Part shown: one piece after another, positions 36,052-48,200 of the stretch | Layout of the letters: every line of letters starts with the position of its first letter | Numbering within the stretch: the first letter of the stretch is position 1 | Assembly: GCF_000275845.1 (NCBI RefSeq) | Contig: NW_006766890.1 | Span: 1,000,071 to 1,064,070, forward strand | DNA length: 64,000 nt | Reading direction: 5' to 3' | Source of the DNA: Dichomitus squalens LYAD-421 SS1 | Taxonomy: Eukaryota > Basidiomycota > Agaricomycetes > Polyporales > Polyporaceae | Translations under genes and position numbers: made by a program | The notes under the pieces: generated by a model | Seen by the model: the letters and a program-made list of their open reading frames with translations, nothing else | Told to the model about the DNA's origin: nothing | Databases searched by the model: none

Positions 36052-38599
36052 ATGTCAGCACTGAATGGGGCTACCAATTCTCCGCCGTCGAAGACGATCG
36101 ATGCCGAACGCGACTCAACCGAAGGCATGGACGAAGACGAGCTTAAGCTGGTGATTACCTAGGAGCAGGAGACATAGCTGGGACCAAACTGTGCAGGAAT
36201 GGGCTATGATAACGAGACTTACCTTCGGTAACGTTCTCTTCTAGTTGTGAACTGGTGTGGCTACGGGTATCCTCTCCTGGAAGTCTGCTGCTCATCGGCC
36301 TGCTGGTTGGCCGGGACCGGCTACCGGCGCAAGGGCGGTGGACGAACAGGAAGGGTTGAGATTACACCGTTCGAACCTGATCAGCGCTCAGACCTGCGTA
36401 GGGAAGCCCCCAGTGTCGCCTTTTTGCCCCCCCGGGTACTCCGGGGGTCTAAGCAGAATGTACTGATCGTTTCTATTTCGCATGCTCTTCAGCACAAGCT
36501 CGGGTACAAGCAGGTATGACCGAGTATGTTTCTACACGAATGTGTTTAACTTGCCTCTACGCTAGTCGTTACACCGTAGCTGGCATTTCATCGAAAGCTT
36601 TGCGGCTAGCTTTGTTGCCATGAACTTTATTGGCGGCGTTCGGTGAGTATGATCTAGTATAGTGCAATCACATTTAGCCATTCTGACAGGCGCATGTCAG
36701 GTCCGGTTTCTTCCTTGGCTTGCTTGCGGGCGGTCCTGCTGCCGTATGGTACGCCACATTTCCTCTTCTCTAGGAGCGGAGGTTCTTGATCTCCCTAACG
36801 CAGGTCTTCGTATATCATCTCGATGATATTCATGTTCATCACTGCGGCGGTCCTTGCGGAGATTTGCTCTGCGCTCCCACTGAGCGGCTCGATCTACATT
36901 TGGTCTGCTGAGAGCGCAGGACCGAAGTACGCCAGGTTCTTTGGCTTCATCGTTGCATGGTGGTCGACCACCGCTTGGATGACCTTCGCCGCAGGCAATT
37001 GCCAGGTTTGTGAATTTGCTGTTTCCCATTCTACGGAGCGCTTTGCTTACAAAAGTGCAGACTACCGCCAACTACATCGTCTCACAACTGGCGGTGTGGG
37101 AGATAGACTTCCCCGGAGGGATTGGCTATGATAACGTCAAATGGCGTGCGCTCATCTGGGCGATCTCCGAGGGTGTTCTGCTCCTTTCCATCGCCATCAA
37201 TTACCTTCCTCCGAGGTTGTACTCGGCAGTGTTTAAGTTCTCTGTCGCGCTCTACGCCGTCGATTTCTTGCTGTGCGTCATCTGGCTACCCATTGGTGTC
37301 TCCAAGACGTACGGATTCCGCTCTGCAAAGGAAGTCTTCACAATGACCTGTGAGTTTCTGTTCACTCAGGTAACGGCATGAATACTGATGCTCTCATAGA
37401 TAACGGGACTGGAGCACCCGCAGGCTGGAACTGGATTCTTTCGTTGTAAGTGTAGTCTGTGAGAACGACTTGCCCGCGTGTTCTCACTCATTGTAGTTTG
37501 TTCACCGCGGGTACAATGATTGGCTTCGATGCCTCTGGACACATCGCTGAGGAGACCAAGAATGCTAGGTACGCATACTAATGCACGGCGTTGTTGTGTG
37601 CCGCTGAAACTTTGCGGCTAGTGTTGTGGCAGGACAAGGCATCATCACCTCCGTCGTGGCAACTGGCGTTTTGGGATTCGCAACTACGATCCTATTCCTG
37701 TTCTGCACCCCCGACCTCGACACGTTGTTCGCTTTGGAGGCCCCTCAACCCTTCGTGCAAATCTACGCACTCGCCCTTGGCAAGGGTGGCAGTGTCTTCA
37801 TGACCATCATCGCTACGCTCGGTCTCATCCTGGTATGTTCAACGTACGCACAAAGAATTTTTTCCCGCTGATTCCATGTATACCTAGAGTACTAGTGTGG
37901 CGATCGTCGCTGCGTCTCGCCTCATCTTCGCCGTCGCTCGTGACGGTGTGCTCCCTTTGTCGGGATGGATCGGTCAGGTCGACGCGCAGAAGCAGCCCCG
38001 CAACGCCGTCACTGTCATGTTTGTTTTCGGCGCCTTCATTTTGTGTACTATACTGCCCAGTCAGGTGGCGTTCACGTCGCTCATCTCTGCTGGTGGTATC
38101 CCGACGACTGCTGCCTACGGTTTGATCGCCTTGCTCCGCCTAACAATGACACCAAACGACTTCACCAATTCCCACTTCTACCTCGGTCGCTGGAGGATCC
38201 CGTTTTATATCTCGGCGGTTTTGTTCAACGGCCTTGTCTTTGCGGTATGTAGTAGCGGTCATGTGCCAGGCCACGTCATGAACAGTTTGCAGGTCCAAAT
38301 ATCGCCATTCTTCTTCCCGACGGACGCCTCGACGTTCAACTTCGTGAGTCACACCTTTGCATCGATTCTGCAGCTCTATTGATGACCAGATCTAGGCATG
38401 CGTAATCCTCGGTTCTGTTACCATCTTCGGTATCCTCAGCTGGTACTTTGTCCCCGAAGAGAAGTGGCTCCGTCGCGACCAAGTCTTGCATCAGCTCAAG
38501 GTTGCCGACGAGCCCCTCGAAGGAGAGCAGTCCTACGCATCGACTTCAGTTCCTGAGCTCCCGGAGGATACGGCGCCCAAGTCGAAGCGTGTAGACTAA
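36052..38599 (+). CDS. Amino-acid/GABA permease (APC superfamily)
   Basis: A plasma- or vacuolar-membrane transporter of the fungal GABA/choline permease type. Membrane segments include SFAASFVAMNFIGGVRSGFF, AAVWSSYIISMIFMFITAAV, FFGFIVAWWSTTAWMTFAAG, SEGVLLLSIAINYLPPRL, GTMIGFDASGHIAEETKNAS (the family's central conserved loop), TGVLGFATTILFLFCTPDLD, VAIVAASRLIFAVARDGVLP, PRNAVTVMFVFGAFILCTIL, AVLFNGLVFAVQISPFFFP and CVILGSVTIFGILSWYF. It ends APKSKRVD at 38599. The 5' end is uncertain: MSALNGATNSPPSK is a plausible start, but the junctions between 36150 and 36495 do not resolve cleanly and include a long (about 260 bp) intervening sequence before HKLGYKQ. Substrate cannot be told from sequence. 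Confidence 0.88.
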
Positions 38600-38959
38600 G
38601 GATCGCTGCGAAATGTCTTGGATATACTGGTGATTCGTTTGTCTATGCTCACAAAGCCGTTGCGTTGTACTTCATAGAATCCCCACAGTATCTAGACTCC
38701 ATCGCTGCTATCTTTGCTGTTGACATTCTATGACCAATTAAAGTGTTATGTCTCGTGCTCCACACTCTTCATTATGCAACGTCAGCTCGCCGTAGTGGGA
38801 GCTGCAACTGAGAAGGAAGAGGGGGCTAACAGCATACAAGTAGGGCCTATACTCGATGCGCACTCTATCCGAGACCGGTTTGACACGGTAACCCGGACCG
38901 ATTTTCCGCCAGCGCTCATGCAAGAGGGCCCATATGCGTTAACCCGATTCTAGGAGTTG
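38600..38959. other. Spacer between permease and aminopeptidase
   Basis: A 360-bp same-strand spacer that must contain the permease 3' end and the aminopeptidase promoter. No element stands out. Confidence 0.5.
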
Positions 38960-41035
38960 ATGCACTTAATGTTCGCCCGCTCTCTTCCTCTGCCAACTTG
39001 TCCGAGAGCGGCAGCACGGGCAGCCTCGTCCTCGAGAGCTGCCTTGACAGTTTCCCGTCGTGCCCATACCACTGCTCGCTGTAATGCTTCCGCCGTGACA
39101 GTCAATGGCCATTCACAACTCAAACCCACTATCTATGGTCAGCCACTTGCTCCCTCCCATGCCCACTTGATCCGCTCGGAGGAGACTACCCCAGGGATAC
39201 CACAAAAGGATTATGACATACGGAGGCGGAAGCTCATGGAAAACCTCCCGGAGGGTAGCCTGGTGGTGTGCGTCGCTGGGCAGGTAAAATACATGAGCGG
39301 TTGTAAGTGACGGCCCCTACCTGCTATGTTTCAGGAAACCTCACACTATTGTTGTGCCCAGTGATATTGTACGTGGAATGTTACCGACGCTATCTGTTGT
39401 GCCCACATATTTGTCCTCTGTAGCTACAAGTTCCGCCAGTCGTCTGACTTCTGGTACCTAACGGGCTTCGATGAGCCGGATGCTGCAGTAATCCTCGAGA
39501 AGCGTCCTTCCTCTCCTCGCGGGTACTATATGAGGATGTTCTCGGTAGGCACGGACCCCGCGAAGGAGAAGTGGGACGGAGCGCGCACATGCCAAGAAGA
39601 CGTTGTGCAGTACTTCGGCGCGGACGAGGCGGAGCCTATCTCCGTGTTCCCGTCGGTTCTGAGGAGCCTGGTGGCGAACGCGTCCCATGTGTACTTCGAT
39701 CTGCCGAGCCAGTCGAAGCGGACGCGCGCCGTATCACCGAAGTCGTTGTTGAAGGTGCGCATACAGTGAGTCCTTCACCACTGCCTGATACCGAACCCCG
39801 CGACTTGAGTACTTGTCCTCGTCTGGAGCCATGTCACGTACGGAGTACGACAGCCTGTTTGACTCGCTCAGCAGCAATAAACGCAAGGCATTGGCTCCGG
39901 AGGTTGGACGCTTGCGTGCCATCAAGAGCAAGCACGAACAGGAGGTCATGCGACAGGCGGCCGACATTAGTGCGCGTGCGCACAACAAAGTACGCGAATT
40001 CATTTCTGTCATGGAACGTCACCTCTAATTTGTTGTCAATAGACTATGCGCTTTACTGAGCCCGGGATGGCGGAACATACCGTGGCAGCACATTTTGAGT
40101 ACCTGTGTGCTCGCGAAGGCGCACAGCGTCCAGCTTATGTACCTGTTGTAGCTTCTGGGTACGGCCGACTCTCTGCAGCTTCTTCTGACGTCTCTAACGG
40201 TCCCCCGCAGCCCTAACGGCCTCATAATCCACTACACATCTAATAATCAACTAATAGCAGATGGCGAGATGGTCCTGATAGATGCCGGCTGTGAATACAA
40301 GTACGTACTGCCATTTACTCAAGGTATCCCGGCTGCTCACGTCTATCGTTCAGCGGCTACGCTTCTGATATTAGTATGTCTGCTCTACACTGTATCGATT
40401 CTCGTTGAGTTGATCTACGCTGTGTCAGCCCGTACATTCCCGGCGAATGGCTCCTTCACGTCCGAGCAAGCGACACTTTACAACGTCGTACTCACCGTCC
40501 AGAAGCGTCTCATCGACCTCTGTACCGAGTCCTCTGCGATGTCTATCGTACAGATCCACAGGGAGTCGTGCAACATGCTCCGGAAGGAGCTCGAGCGAAT
40601 AGGCTTCCACTTCCCACTTGGAGCAGGAACCCTAGATGCCCTGTACCCCCATCTCGTCGGACACCCGGTTGGGATTGGTGAGCCACGGCTCTTTTGAGTT
40701 CGTCCGGGGCGGTAGCTGATGTGCCGCAGACTTGCACGAGTCGAACCATATGGACAGACACGAGCCCATCAAGGAGGGCATGGTCATCACCATCGAACCC
40801 GGGGTTTACGTCCCTCCGCTGCCCGAGTTTCCGAAGGCGTTCCACAACGTCGGTATCAGGATTGAGGATGAGGTGCTCGTGAGGAAGGATCACCCGGAGG
40901 TGCTGAGTGCTAATGCCCCGAAGGAGGTATGTGGAACATCTCCGCAGACGGAGGATAACCTAACGTGTATCTTCCCGACAGATCGCAGATATCGAGGGGT
41001 CGTGCCAAGGGCTATTGGGTCTAACCCCATTCTAG
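38960..41035 (+). CDS. ICP55: Mitochondrial Xaa-Pro aminopeptidase (ICP55/XPNPEP3 type)
   Basis: The first about 45 residues are rich in Arg, Ala and Ser with no acidic residues, a good mitochondrial presequence. The creatinase N-domain follows (DYDIRRRKLMENLPEGSLVV; YKFRQSSDFWYLTGFDEPDA). The pita-bread metallopeptidase domain has all five metal ligands: Asp in LIDAGCEY, Asp in YASDITRTFP, His in VGHPVGIDLHESN, Glu in ITIEPGVYVP and Glu in IRIEDEVLV. ICP55 trims one residue from imported mitochondrial proteins after MPP and stabilises them. The exon 40354-40373 is only 20 nt and carries the second ligand (YASDI). The protein ends ADIEGSCQGLLGLTPF at 41035. An in-frame ATG at 38969 is an alternative start. 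Confidence 0.93.
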
Positions 41036-41299
41036 TCGATAATTGTAGTCGACGCACCTCGTCCATGAGGCTAATGCTATCTTGTATGCTCAACTCATTC
41101 CCACATGGTCGGTGTCGTTGGACCGAGTACCATATGGCTATGCAGCGGTATGTCTTGCCAGAGCATCGACAGTGACTACCTGAGGCAAGCTGCACACTAT
41201 GGTAGGTTGGTATGGTATGTGTACAATCACTCTGATGCTTGCTACCTAACGACAAACTTGATATGGGGAGTAGAGATGTAGATGCAGGCACAGGACGTC

Positions 41300-42851
41300 C
41301 TATGAATACTGCTTCTGGATGAACTTGGCGATAGTCTGTAGTTGAATGTTCGAGGTGCCCTCGTAAATCGCACCCTGTGTCTGCGTCAGCCATGGCAATT
41401 GCGGGATCTCGCAAAGCAGCACTCACAATCTTTGAGTCACGCCAGTACTTCTCGATTCCGGTCTCTCGCGTGAAGCCGACACCGCCCGCCCATTCGATCG
41501 CCGAGCCAGCAACGCGCTGTGCGACCTGGCTCGCCGCATACTTCGCAATCGCCGCCTCCCGCACGAACTCCCTGCCCTCCTCCTTTCTCCGCGCAGCGTT
41601 GTAGGTCAGCAGGCGCGCGGCCTCGATCTCGACCGCCGCCTGGGCCTGCTGGAACATCATGCCCTGGAACGTCCCCACGGGCTTGCCGAACTGGCTCCGC
41701 TGGAAGGTGTAGGGCACGGCCTTGTCGAACGCGCCCTGGGCGAGCCCGAGCATCTGCGCGGCAATGCCGATGCGGCCCTCGTTGAGGATCTCGATGGCGA
41801 TCTTGTAGCCCTTGCCCTCGCCCCCGAGCACGTTCTCGGCGGGGACGCGGAGGTCGTCGAAGGCGAGGGAGCAGGTGGAGGAGGCGCGGATGCCGAGCTT
41901 CTGCTCCTTCTTGGCGATCTTGATGCCCATGTCCTTGGTGGCGATGAAGCAGGTGATGCCCTTGTAGCCCTTGCTGGGGTCGATGTTGGCGAAGATGAGG
42001 AAGAAGTCGGCCTCGTACGAGTTCGTGATCCACATCTTGGTGCCGTTGATGACCCACTCGTTGCCGTCCTTGACCGCGCGCGTCTGCAGCGCGAACGCGT
42101 CTGAGCCTGACGCGGGCTCGGACAGGCAGAAGGAGCCGAGCTAATACGGCCGTTGCCGTTAGGTGAGAGGGTTTACGCTGGAGGGGCGGGATAACGGACC
42201 ATAGACTCAGAGAGCTTGGGGAGCCACTTGTCCTGCTGCTCCTTCGTGCCGTACTTGCGCACGACGGTGTTCACCAGCGTGTTGTGCACGTCGCACATCA
42301 CCGACACCGATGGGTCCACCCGCGCAAGCTCCTCAATCGCGATGATTGCGGACGTGAACGACGACTCTGCGCCCCCGTGCTCTGCGCTCGTCTCGATACC
42401 CATGAGCTGACGCGCGGCACGATTCAGTAGAAATTATGGAGAGACATGGGGGTGGGACATACCCCCTGCTCAAAGAGCGCCTTGATGATCGAGGGGTCCA
42501 TGTTTTCGTTCTCGTCCATCTCGCGCACCTTCGGGGCCACGACGTCCTCCGCGAATCTCCTCACTGGGGGTGCGCGGTCAGCAGTCGATCCGTGGGGCGC
42601 GAGGGGGCTGGGGCGTACCAGACTCGCGGAGCATCTCCTCTTCCTCCGTCAAGGTGTCGAGCGAGGTCGGGCGGACCTCCGATGCGACTGCATGTGAGCG
42701 AGAGAAACGCCTACGTGACACGACATTTGGTCAGTCTACGGTTGTCGTTCTCGACCTCCTAAACCGCTTACCGTGCCGCGACCTGGGGCAGCACGCGCTT
42801 GCGCAGGACTGAAGTAGCGGGCTTGACAGCACGAGCAGCGGAGCGCAACAT
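41300..42851 (-). CDS. Mitochondrial acyl-CoA dehydrogenase (short/branched-chain type)
   Basis: An FAD enzyme of beta-oxidation or branched-chain amino-acid breakdown. It starts MLRSAARAVKPATSVLRKRV, an Arg-rich mitochondrial presequence. Motifs in order: LTEEEEMLRESVRRFAEDVV, GLMGIETSAEHGG, SEPASGSDAFALQT (first signature), GTKMWITNSYEADFF, LGIRASSTCSLAFDDLRVP, FGKPVGTFQGMMFQ, RETGIEKYWRDSKIGAIYEG and TSNIQLQTIAKFIQKQYS. The second signature contains the catalytic Glu (IYEGTSNIQ), which suits the ACADSB/ACADS branch rather than isovaleryl-CoA dehydrogenase. Length about 415 aa. It runs convergent to the aminopeptidase with a 264-bp gap. Substrate chain length is inferred only. Confidence 0.93.
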
Positions 42852-43347
42852 GGTGGAGGTGAATAAGTCAAAGTACAGTACAGGCGGAAGAGGGAGAGAG
42901 GTGCGCTGGTCCCTGGAGGTCAAGGTCACCGTCGCCGGGAGCGTCCGCCCGGACCTTGTCGCTTACTGCAGGCGCTCGATGCGCGGGGCAGGCGGGGTAA
43001 TCACATGCGCCCCCGCTTCCCCGCCCATCGTCTTCGGAACTCACGCCGCTCCACTATGCCGCACGTCGGGCGATCGTGGCCCTCATCCCCCATACGCGAC
43101 GCTGTGTACACTTTCATGAATGACATTCGCAAACCAGCCCAATCGTGGCTACAGAACATGTATGCCTATGCAAGATAGTCCGTGGTCCTTTACAATGTCC
43201 GTGAGTGTTCGTGTGCAGTCCGTAAGCATTCCGAATGTCCGTCGTAAACTCTGACGTGTGCAACGTCCGTCATGCTCTGCAATATAAGCATCCGCATGAG
43301 CACATATCCAATCCTCTGCAGAACGCCCTCACGGAGACACGTACCGT
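42852..43347. promoter_or_regulatory. Promoter of the acyl-CoA dehydrogenase and 3' flank of cerato-platanin
   Basis: A 496-bp spacer between two minus-strand genes. No clear TATA box or operator is seen. GC-rich sequence near 42.9-43.0 kb lies just upstream of the dehydrogenase start. Confidence 0.4.
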
Positions 43348-43770
43348 CTACAGACCGCAAGCGGAAGCAGCGACCTGCTTAGCAGTCGCGTTCACCCGGC
43401 CCAGGAACACGCCCTGGTTGTCCGTCAGCGTGTTCAGCGCGCCGAGCGCGACGTTGAACCCCGAGTCCGTGTGGTCGATCGCGAGCACGTTGATGCTCTT
43501 CCCGTTGTACGTCAGCTGCCAGCACGACCCGCACTGCGCCGAGTTCCAGCCCGCGACCGCCGCAGCGCCCCCGATGTTCGGGAAGTGCGGCAGCGAGCCG
43601 AACGTGCTGAAGCCCTTCGTGATCAGCCCGTTGGGCCCGTCCGAGCACGCGACGGTCGTGAGCTGCCCGTCCGAGTTGTCGTACGTCTCGTCGTACGAGA
43701 CGGTGACGGTGGCCGCGAGGGTCGTGGAGACGGCGGCGAGGAGCGCGAGGGCGAGCGTCGTGAACTGCAT
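43348..43770 (-). CDS. Cerato-platanin family secreted protein
   Basis: An intronless 140-aa secreted protein. Residues 1-19 (MQFTTLALALLAAVSTTLA) are a signal peptide. The mature part has the family pattern TVSYDETYDNSDGQLTTVAC, GWNSAQCGSCWQLTYNGKSI and IDHTDSGFNVALGALNTLT, with four cysteines that form the two conserved disulfides. The fold is an expansin-like double-psi beta-barrel without lytic activity. Members sit in the fungal wall or medium, bind chitin oligomers, self-assemble at surfaces and can trigger plant defence; Agaricomycetes usually have several copies. High expression is suggested by strong codon bias to C/G-ending codons and a good TATA box upstream. Confidence 0.96.
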   Translation of the reverse strand: MQFTTLALALLAAVSTTLAATVTVSYDETYDNSDGQLTTVACSDGPNGLITKGFSTFGSLPHFPNIGGAAAVAGWNSAQCGSCWQLTYNGKSINVLAIDHTDSGFNVALGALNTLTDNQGVFLGRVNATAKQVAASACGL

Positions 43771-43893
43771 CGTGACTGACTGGTGGGGGGTGGCGAAAGA
43801 TGTGCTGACGGGTTGAGGATTGCGAGTAGATGCGATGGCGAGAGAGCGTAGGATGCTGCTGCTGCTGCTGGTCAACTCGGCTTGCTCGAGCTT

Positions 43894-43903
43894 GTATATA
43901 TAC
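43894..43903 (-). promoter_or_regulatory. TATA box of the cerato-platanin gene
   Basis: GTATATATAC lies about 124 bp upstream of the cerato-platanin ATG on its strand. It is the only strong TATA match in this GC-rich flank. The leader in between contains a CTG/CAG repeat (43857-43869). Confidence 0.6.
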
Positions 43904-45264
43904 CCACGAGAGAGCAGAACACCATGGTTCGAGAACGCCAGTGCTCCCCCGACTTGAGAAGGCTCGCAGCGTCGGTTGGTCTGGGCGACGCGGAGAATCC
44001 ACCCGACACGTGGCCGCGTCCCATGCTGTACAAGGACGTCACCGTATTCAAAGCGCAACAGCCGCCCGAGGCGAACGGAGCTCATGAGACCGTCTCGCGG
44101 GCACCTACTCACCGTCTGGGCGCAGGGAAGGCTGCATAGCGAACAGGCAGATCATTGATCGAGGTTCTCTTGACGTGGGAGACCGATCAAGCGGGCGGAA
44201 CGCGGGTGTATGGGCACGGGTGGCTTGAGTGCCGTCCGACCAGACGATTCGTTCGTCTGGCAGAGGTCGCGGCGAGATGTTGAGCTTGTACAGTCGACAG
44301 TCGAAACACAGCCCTAACCAAGCTTGATTCCGGGGCTCGCTGCCCGCATGGCGCAGCAGGCCGCTGCAAAAGTGGACATACCATACGAACCGTCAGCTAA
44401 ATGGCCGGTATAACCCCCTGGGGAAAGAAGCCTGCTACTCCTTAGTCATTACGTGGAATATCAAGAACAGGCCGTCGAGTCCTCACTCTAGAAGGTTCGT
44501 CGGGGACACATGTCTGCTCTAGAGGCCCACAAGACTCCCTGAGGTCGGGTACGTTAGACATCAGATGCAGTCATGTCATTGTACACACCTCGGTGCCACG
44601 AGGCATCGCCGTCTGCCTAGTTCCACTCGCAACAAGGCCAGAGTACGCCGCGAAACATCCGAAGCCACGCACGCGCCGAGGCTGGGGGCGTTTGGAAGGA
44701 GAGCCAGTCAGGATGGTGACCCCCTTCGGCAGTGCGAGTATGCCTTGCGCAGGTGAGAGACTTGAAGCCGTGTCCGACCGGACCGGCGGCTAGACAACAC
44801 TATCTGACATAACTACCAGGCGGGGGTGGAGTACAGAACGTCTACTGTAGTACATACAATGCAGAGATTGGGATGCGAATATACAGACTAAGTATGTGGG
44901 ATCTAACCATGCATGAGAGACGGAAATAGGTACAGTAGAACTACGATGTATGATGTGGACTGTCCGATTACCTATGGTATGGTGTTGACAAATAAGAAAC
45001 GTGTGATGCGCAAGACGTAGTTCCAAGACGCGCCGATTGTTCCACTTCAAAGCAAGGAAACCAGCAAGGAAGCATGATGACTGATCAGGGAGAAGCGGGC
45101 AAGAAGGAAGGTCGTGAGAGGTCGTACAAGAAAGACGTCGAGATATGATAAGAACAATAGATCCGCTCCAACGTGGTCGCATACAGATTTGTCCGAATGA
45201 CTGCAGTGGCAGGGGTGCAGGTGCACCACTCAGAAGTGTGGATGCCAGACCGACTTCGAGTAAG
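43904..45264. other. Upstream region of cerato-platanin and 3' flank of MED13
   Basis: A 1.36-kb spacer with no gene recognised. It contains a perfect 8-bp stem hairpin at 44240-44260 (CCAGACGA, loop TTCGT, TCGTCTGG). Frames are short and without motifs. Confidence 0.5.
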
Positions 45265-48200
45265 TCAGGAATCGACTGCCCCTCCAGCCAACGCAGCACG
45301 CATGACTTCCAACGCCGCGAGGTGGAAGGGCAAGACGGGGTCCGCTCGGAGCTTCCATTTGGCTCGCGAGAGTACGGCAAGCTCATGGAAATTACGCACA
45401 ATGTCCGACATGTGCTCGGGTGGAAGCTGCCGCGACCTAGACCGTGCGGTATCTCCGGCTATACCCACGCCGTAGGTGGAACGCGACGAGTGTGCGGCAT
45501 GGAGTAGGAATATGCGCATAGTGGAGACCGATGTGTGATCAGCTGAAGAAGGGGCGCAGATAACCATGGTCCAGGACAGTACGCGGAGAGGATCAGTGGA
45601 GGAGCCTGGGTTTGATGAAGGGCTGTCTTCGTCCTCCACGTCGGGGATGAAAGAGCAATCAGACGAACCAGGGATAAGATGCGACGGACTGTTCGTTCGG
45701 CGATCTGCCAAATAGGCAGGATACATGTATCCCGTGGACGGTGAGAGGGAGTACGTTGCGCAGGTAGCGTCAGAGAATATGGTATGCATGTGTCGAGAAG
45801 ACGACTTGGGCACGAGAATCTGAGAGCCACCAGATGGGTTACGCTTCAAGACGTCGAGGGTGTTGACATCAGCCGGTGCAATGAAAGTCCACGGGTTGTC
45901 GATATCGACCGAAAGAAGCGTGGCATGAAGGGGCGGTCCTGCAGACGAGGTGGAAGACATGGAGGAGTCCAGATGCGATGTCCACGCTGACGAGGTATGT
46001 TTCAGTACGTTGAACAGATGCAAACCAGAACGTAACACTCACCGTTGGCTTCGGTTTGCGATATCAAGCCAAGCTTGGACACAACAATGCGCCATTCAAT
46101 GTTCGCTCGCCTCGCGAAGTCGGTAACGAACGACCATATCTGGCCCACCACAAACTGCTCCACGTTCTCATCTGGTGTCAGCCACACCTTTAGATCATGC
46201 GCCTCTCCCTCCCCATCGATGCATGCAGCGATGATCCAACGCCCGCACGCTGAGACTTGGTAACCCACGTGCAATAGCATATGCCGATGCGTCACATCGA
46301 GCGATGATGCAGTTGACTCGAGCGCGAACGATATACGGGGAACGACTGCGGTATTTCGAGCCTTTCCGGCTGCATAAGGGACAAGAGCGAACGCCGGTGC
46401 CTCCAAGTAGCTCGTGACGGGCGGTCCACGAATGAAGAGCTCGCGAGACATGGCACGCTTCACAGGCTGGAGAAGGCGATCATAGACGCTGCAGACGAAC
46501 GCGTCCAAGCCGCCCAGGCTGGATCCTGGGTGAATGTGCGTACCGAAGATCAGCGACTCGGGGACAAGCTGAACGAGTATGTCTCCCTGTGGATGCTGCT
46601 TGTAGAAACGTCGCACAGCACTCAAAATCTGACGGAGCGTCGTAGACGAAGAGGAGATGATGTGCGATGGGGTGGCGATGTAGAGGACGAGGTGGCTGTA
46701 AGGCGTCGTGATCTCCTGAACGAAGCTGCATATAGTCTTGCGAAGCGTGTTGAACCGTACGGGTGCAAGTCCCGGCTTTATGAATACGTTTGAGCTGCCA
46801 GCCGCATGAGAGCCGAAGTTCTTGGCCTATAAAGATGATCAGCAACGCGGCACGACGGACTGCAGAAAGGCGCGAACTAACGGAATATGCGGCTGATACC
46901 TTGGCCAGCCAGGTCTCGATCTCGGCCTCACGATCCTCGTCTTTCTTCTCTTCGAAGAGCACGAACGCAACTACGTCCTTGGGTCCAGCACGCGGGGACA
47001 GCCCAAGTTTCTCCCAAAACCGCAGTGAGGTAGGAGACACCTGTATGATTGACTCGCCCTTTCCGACCACTAGCAAGGGACTCTCTAACGGCATCAAAGT
47101 CACTTCCGAGTGGTTGGCAGCTAGAGACAAGGCCGTCGATATCAATTTCGGCGATCCACCAACAGTGAACACACAAGACTTACCGCTGCCGAACAGTACC
47201 TGCAAGTCGATGGCACTGCCTGGCGACTGGTTGCCCACGAGCTGGCTGATGTATTTTGCATCCGCCTGCCATATCTGGGCAGGCGGAACGGGCGGCGTCA
47301 GGGAGAGGGACGCATTAGCCCTCCACGCCTCTTGCCACACGGGATTCTCGACGACTTCCTTGACCAGAATCTGTGCCGCGGCTTCCAAGGACTTGGACTT
47401 CTCCGACGCGGCGCCAAGGATAGCAGCAGGAGAGACCGGCGTCGGCACGGAGATCGGCGGTGCGTTGCCTGGCACTGCGTTGACCGCCATCCCAGGCGGC
47501 CGTAGTGGCGTGCACATAGGCAGGAGGTGGGAATGGTGAAAATGCGTCTTGAGAAGACCGTGGCCGAGTGGAAGGTAGGACGGAGGGGGAGTCGACGGTC
47601 GAGGAGCGGACGTCATCTCTTCGTCTTCCACCCAGAGCTCATCTTCGGACTCTTCGGAGTCTGGGCCAGCGGGAGGCGGGGAGCCACTCTGCCAGTCTTC
47701 TGGCTCCCGATCGGACTCCCAGAGGGACATCCTTCGGTTCGCGCGAGTACCTTGGCTAAGGCTCTTGCGCTTGACCCCGATGAGCTTGCGGACGACACCT
47801 ATCCTCGGGTCCGTAGCTGCGCTGTAGTTCATCTTCCATCCTGGCAATAGGGTAGTAGCAGCCGGCAATGGCTCGACGCGATCCTCGGCCGGGGGAGAAG
47901 GGAGGGCGAACTTCCCAATCGCGTACTTCCCATCCGCTTCGCGATGACTGGACGCGAATGGAATGGGGTCGAAGATGCGCGGACCAAGCATGTTTGGCCT
48001 GTATGTGTCGGAGAGATGGACGGAAGGTGTGGTTGGGGCCGAGTGTGAAGATGGTGTCTTCGTAGGTGACGGCGGAAGAAGCTCAGGAGGAGGCCCTAGG
48101 CCGTCCGATAAGCCATGCACTTCGGCTGTAGTCTGAGGGCTGTAAGGCTCTCCAAGATGTGGGACCCATGGAGATGACTGAGCCATGCTGGCCGATGGGG

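Noticed and set aside
36232..36493. Transposon insertion in the 5' part of the permease gene
   Set aside because: The 260-bp intervening stretch has GC runs but no clear inverted ends or target duplication; it may simply be a long or multi-part intron.
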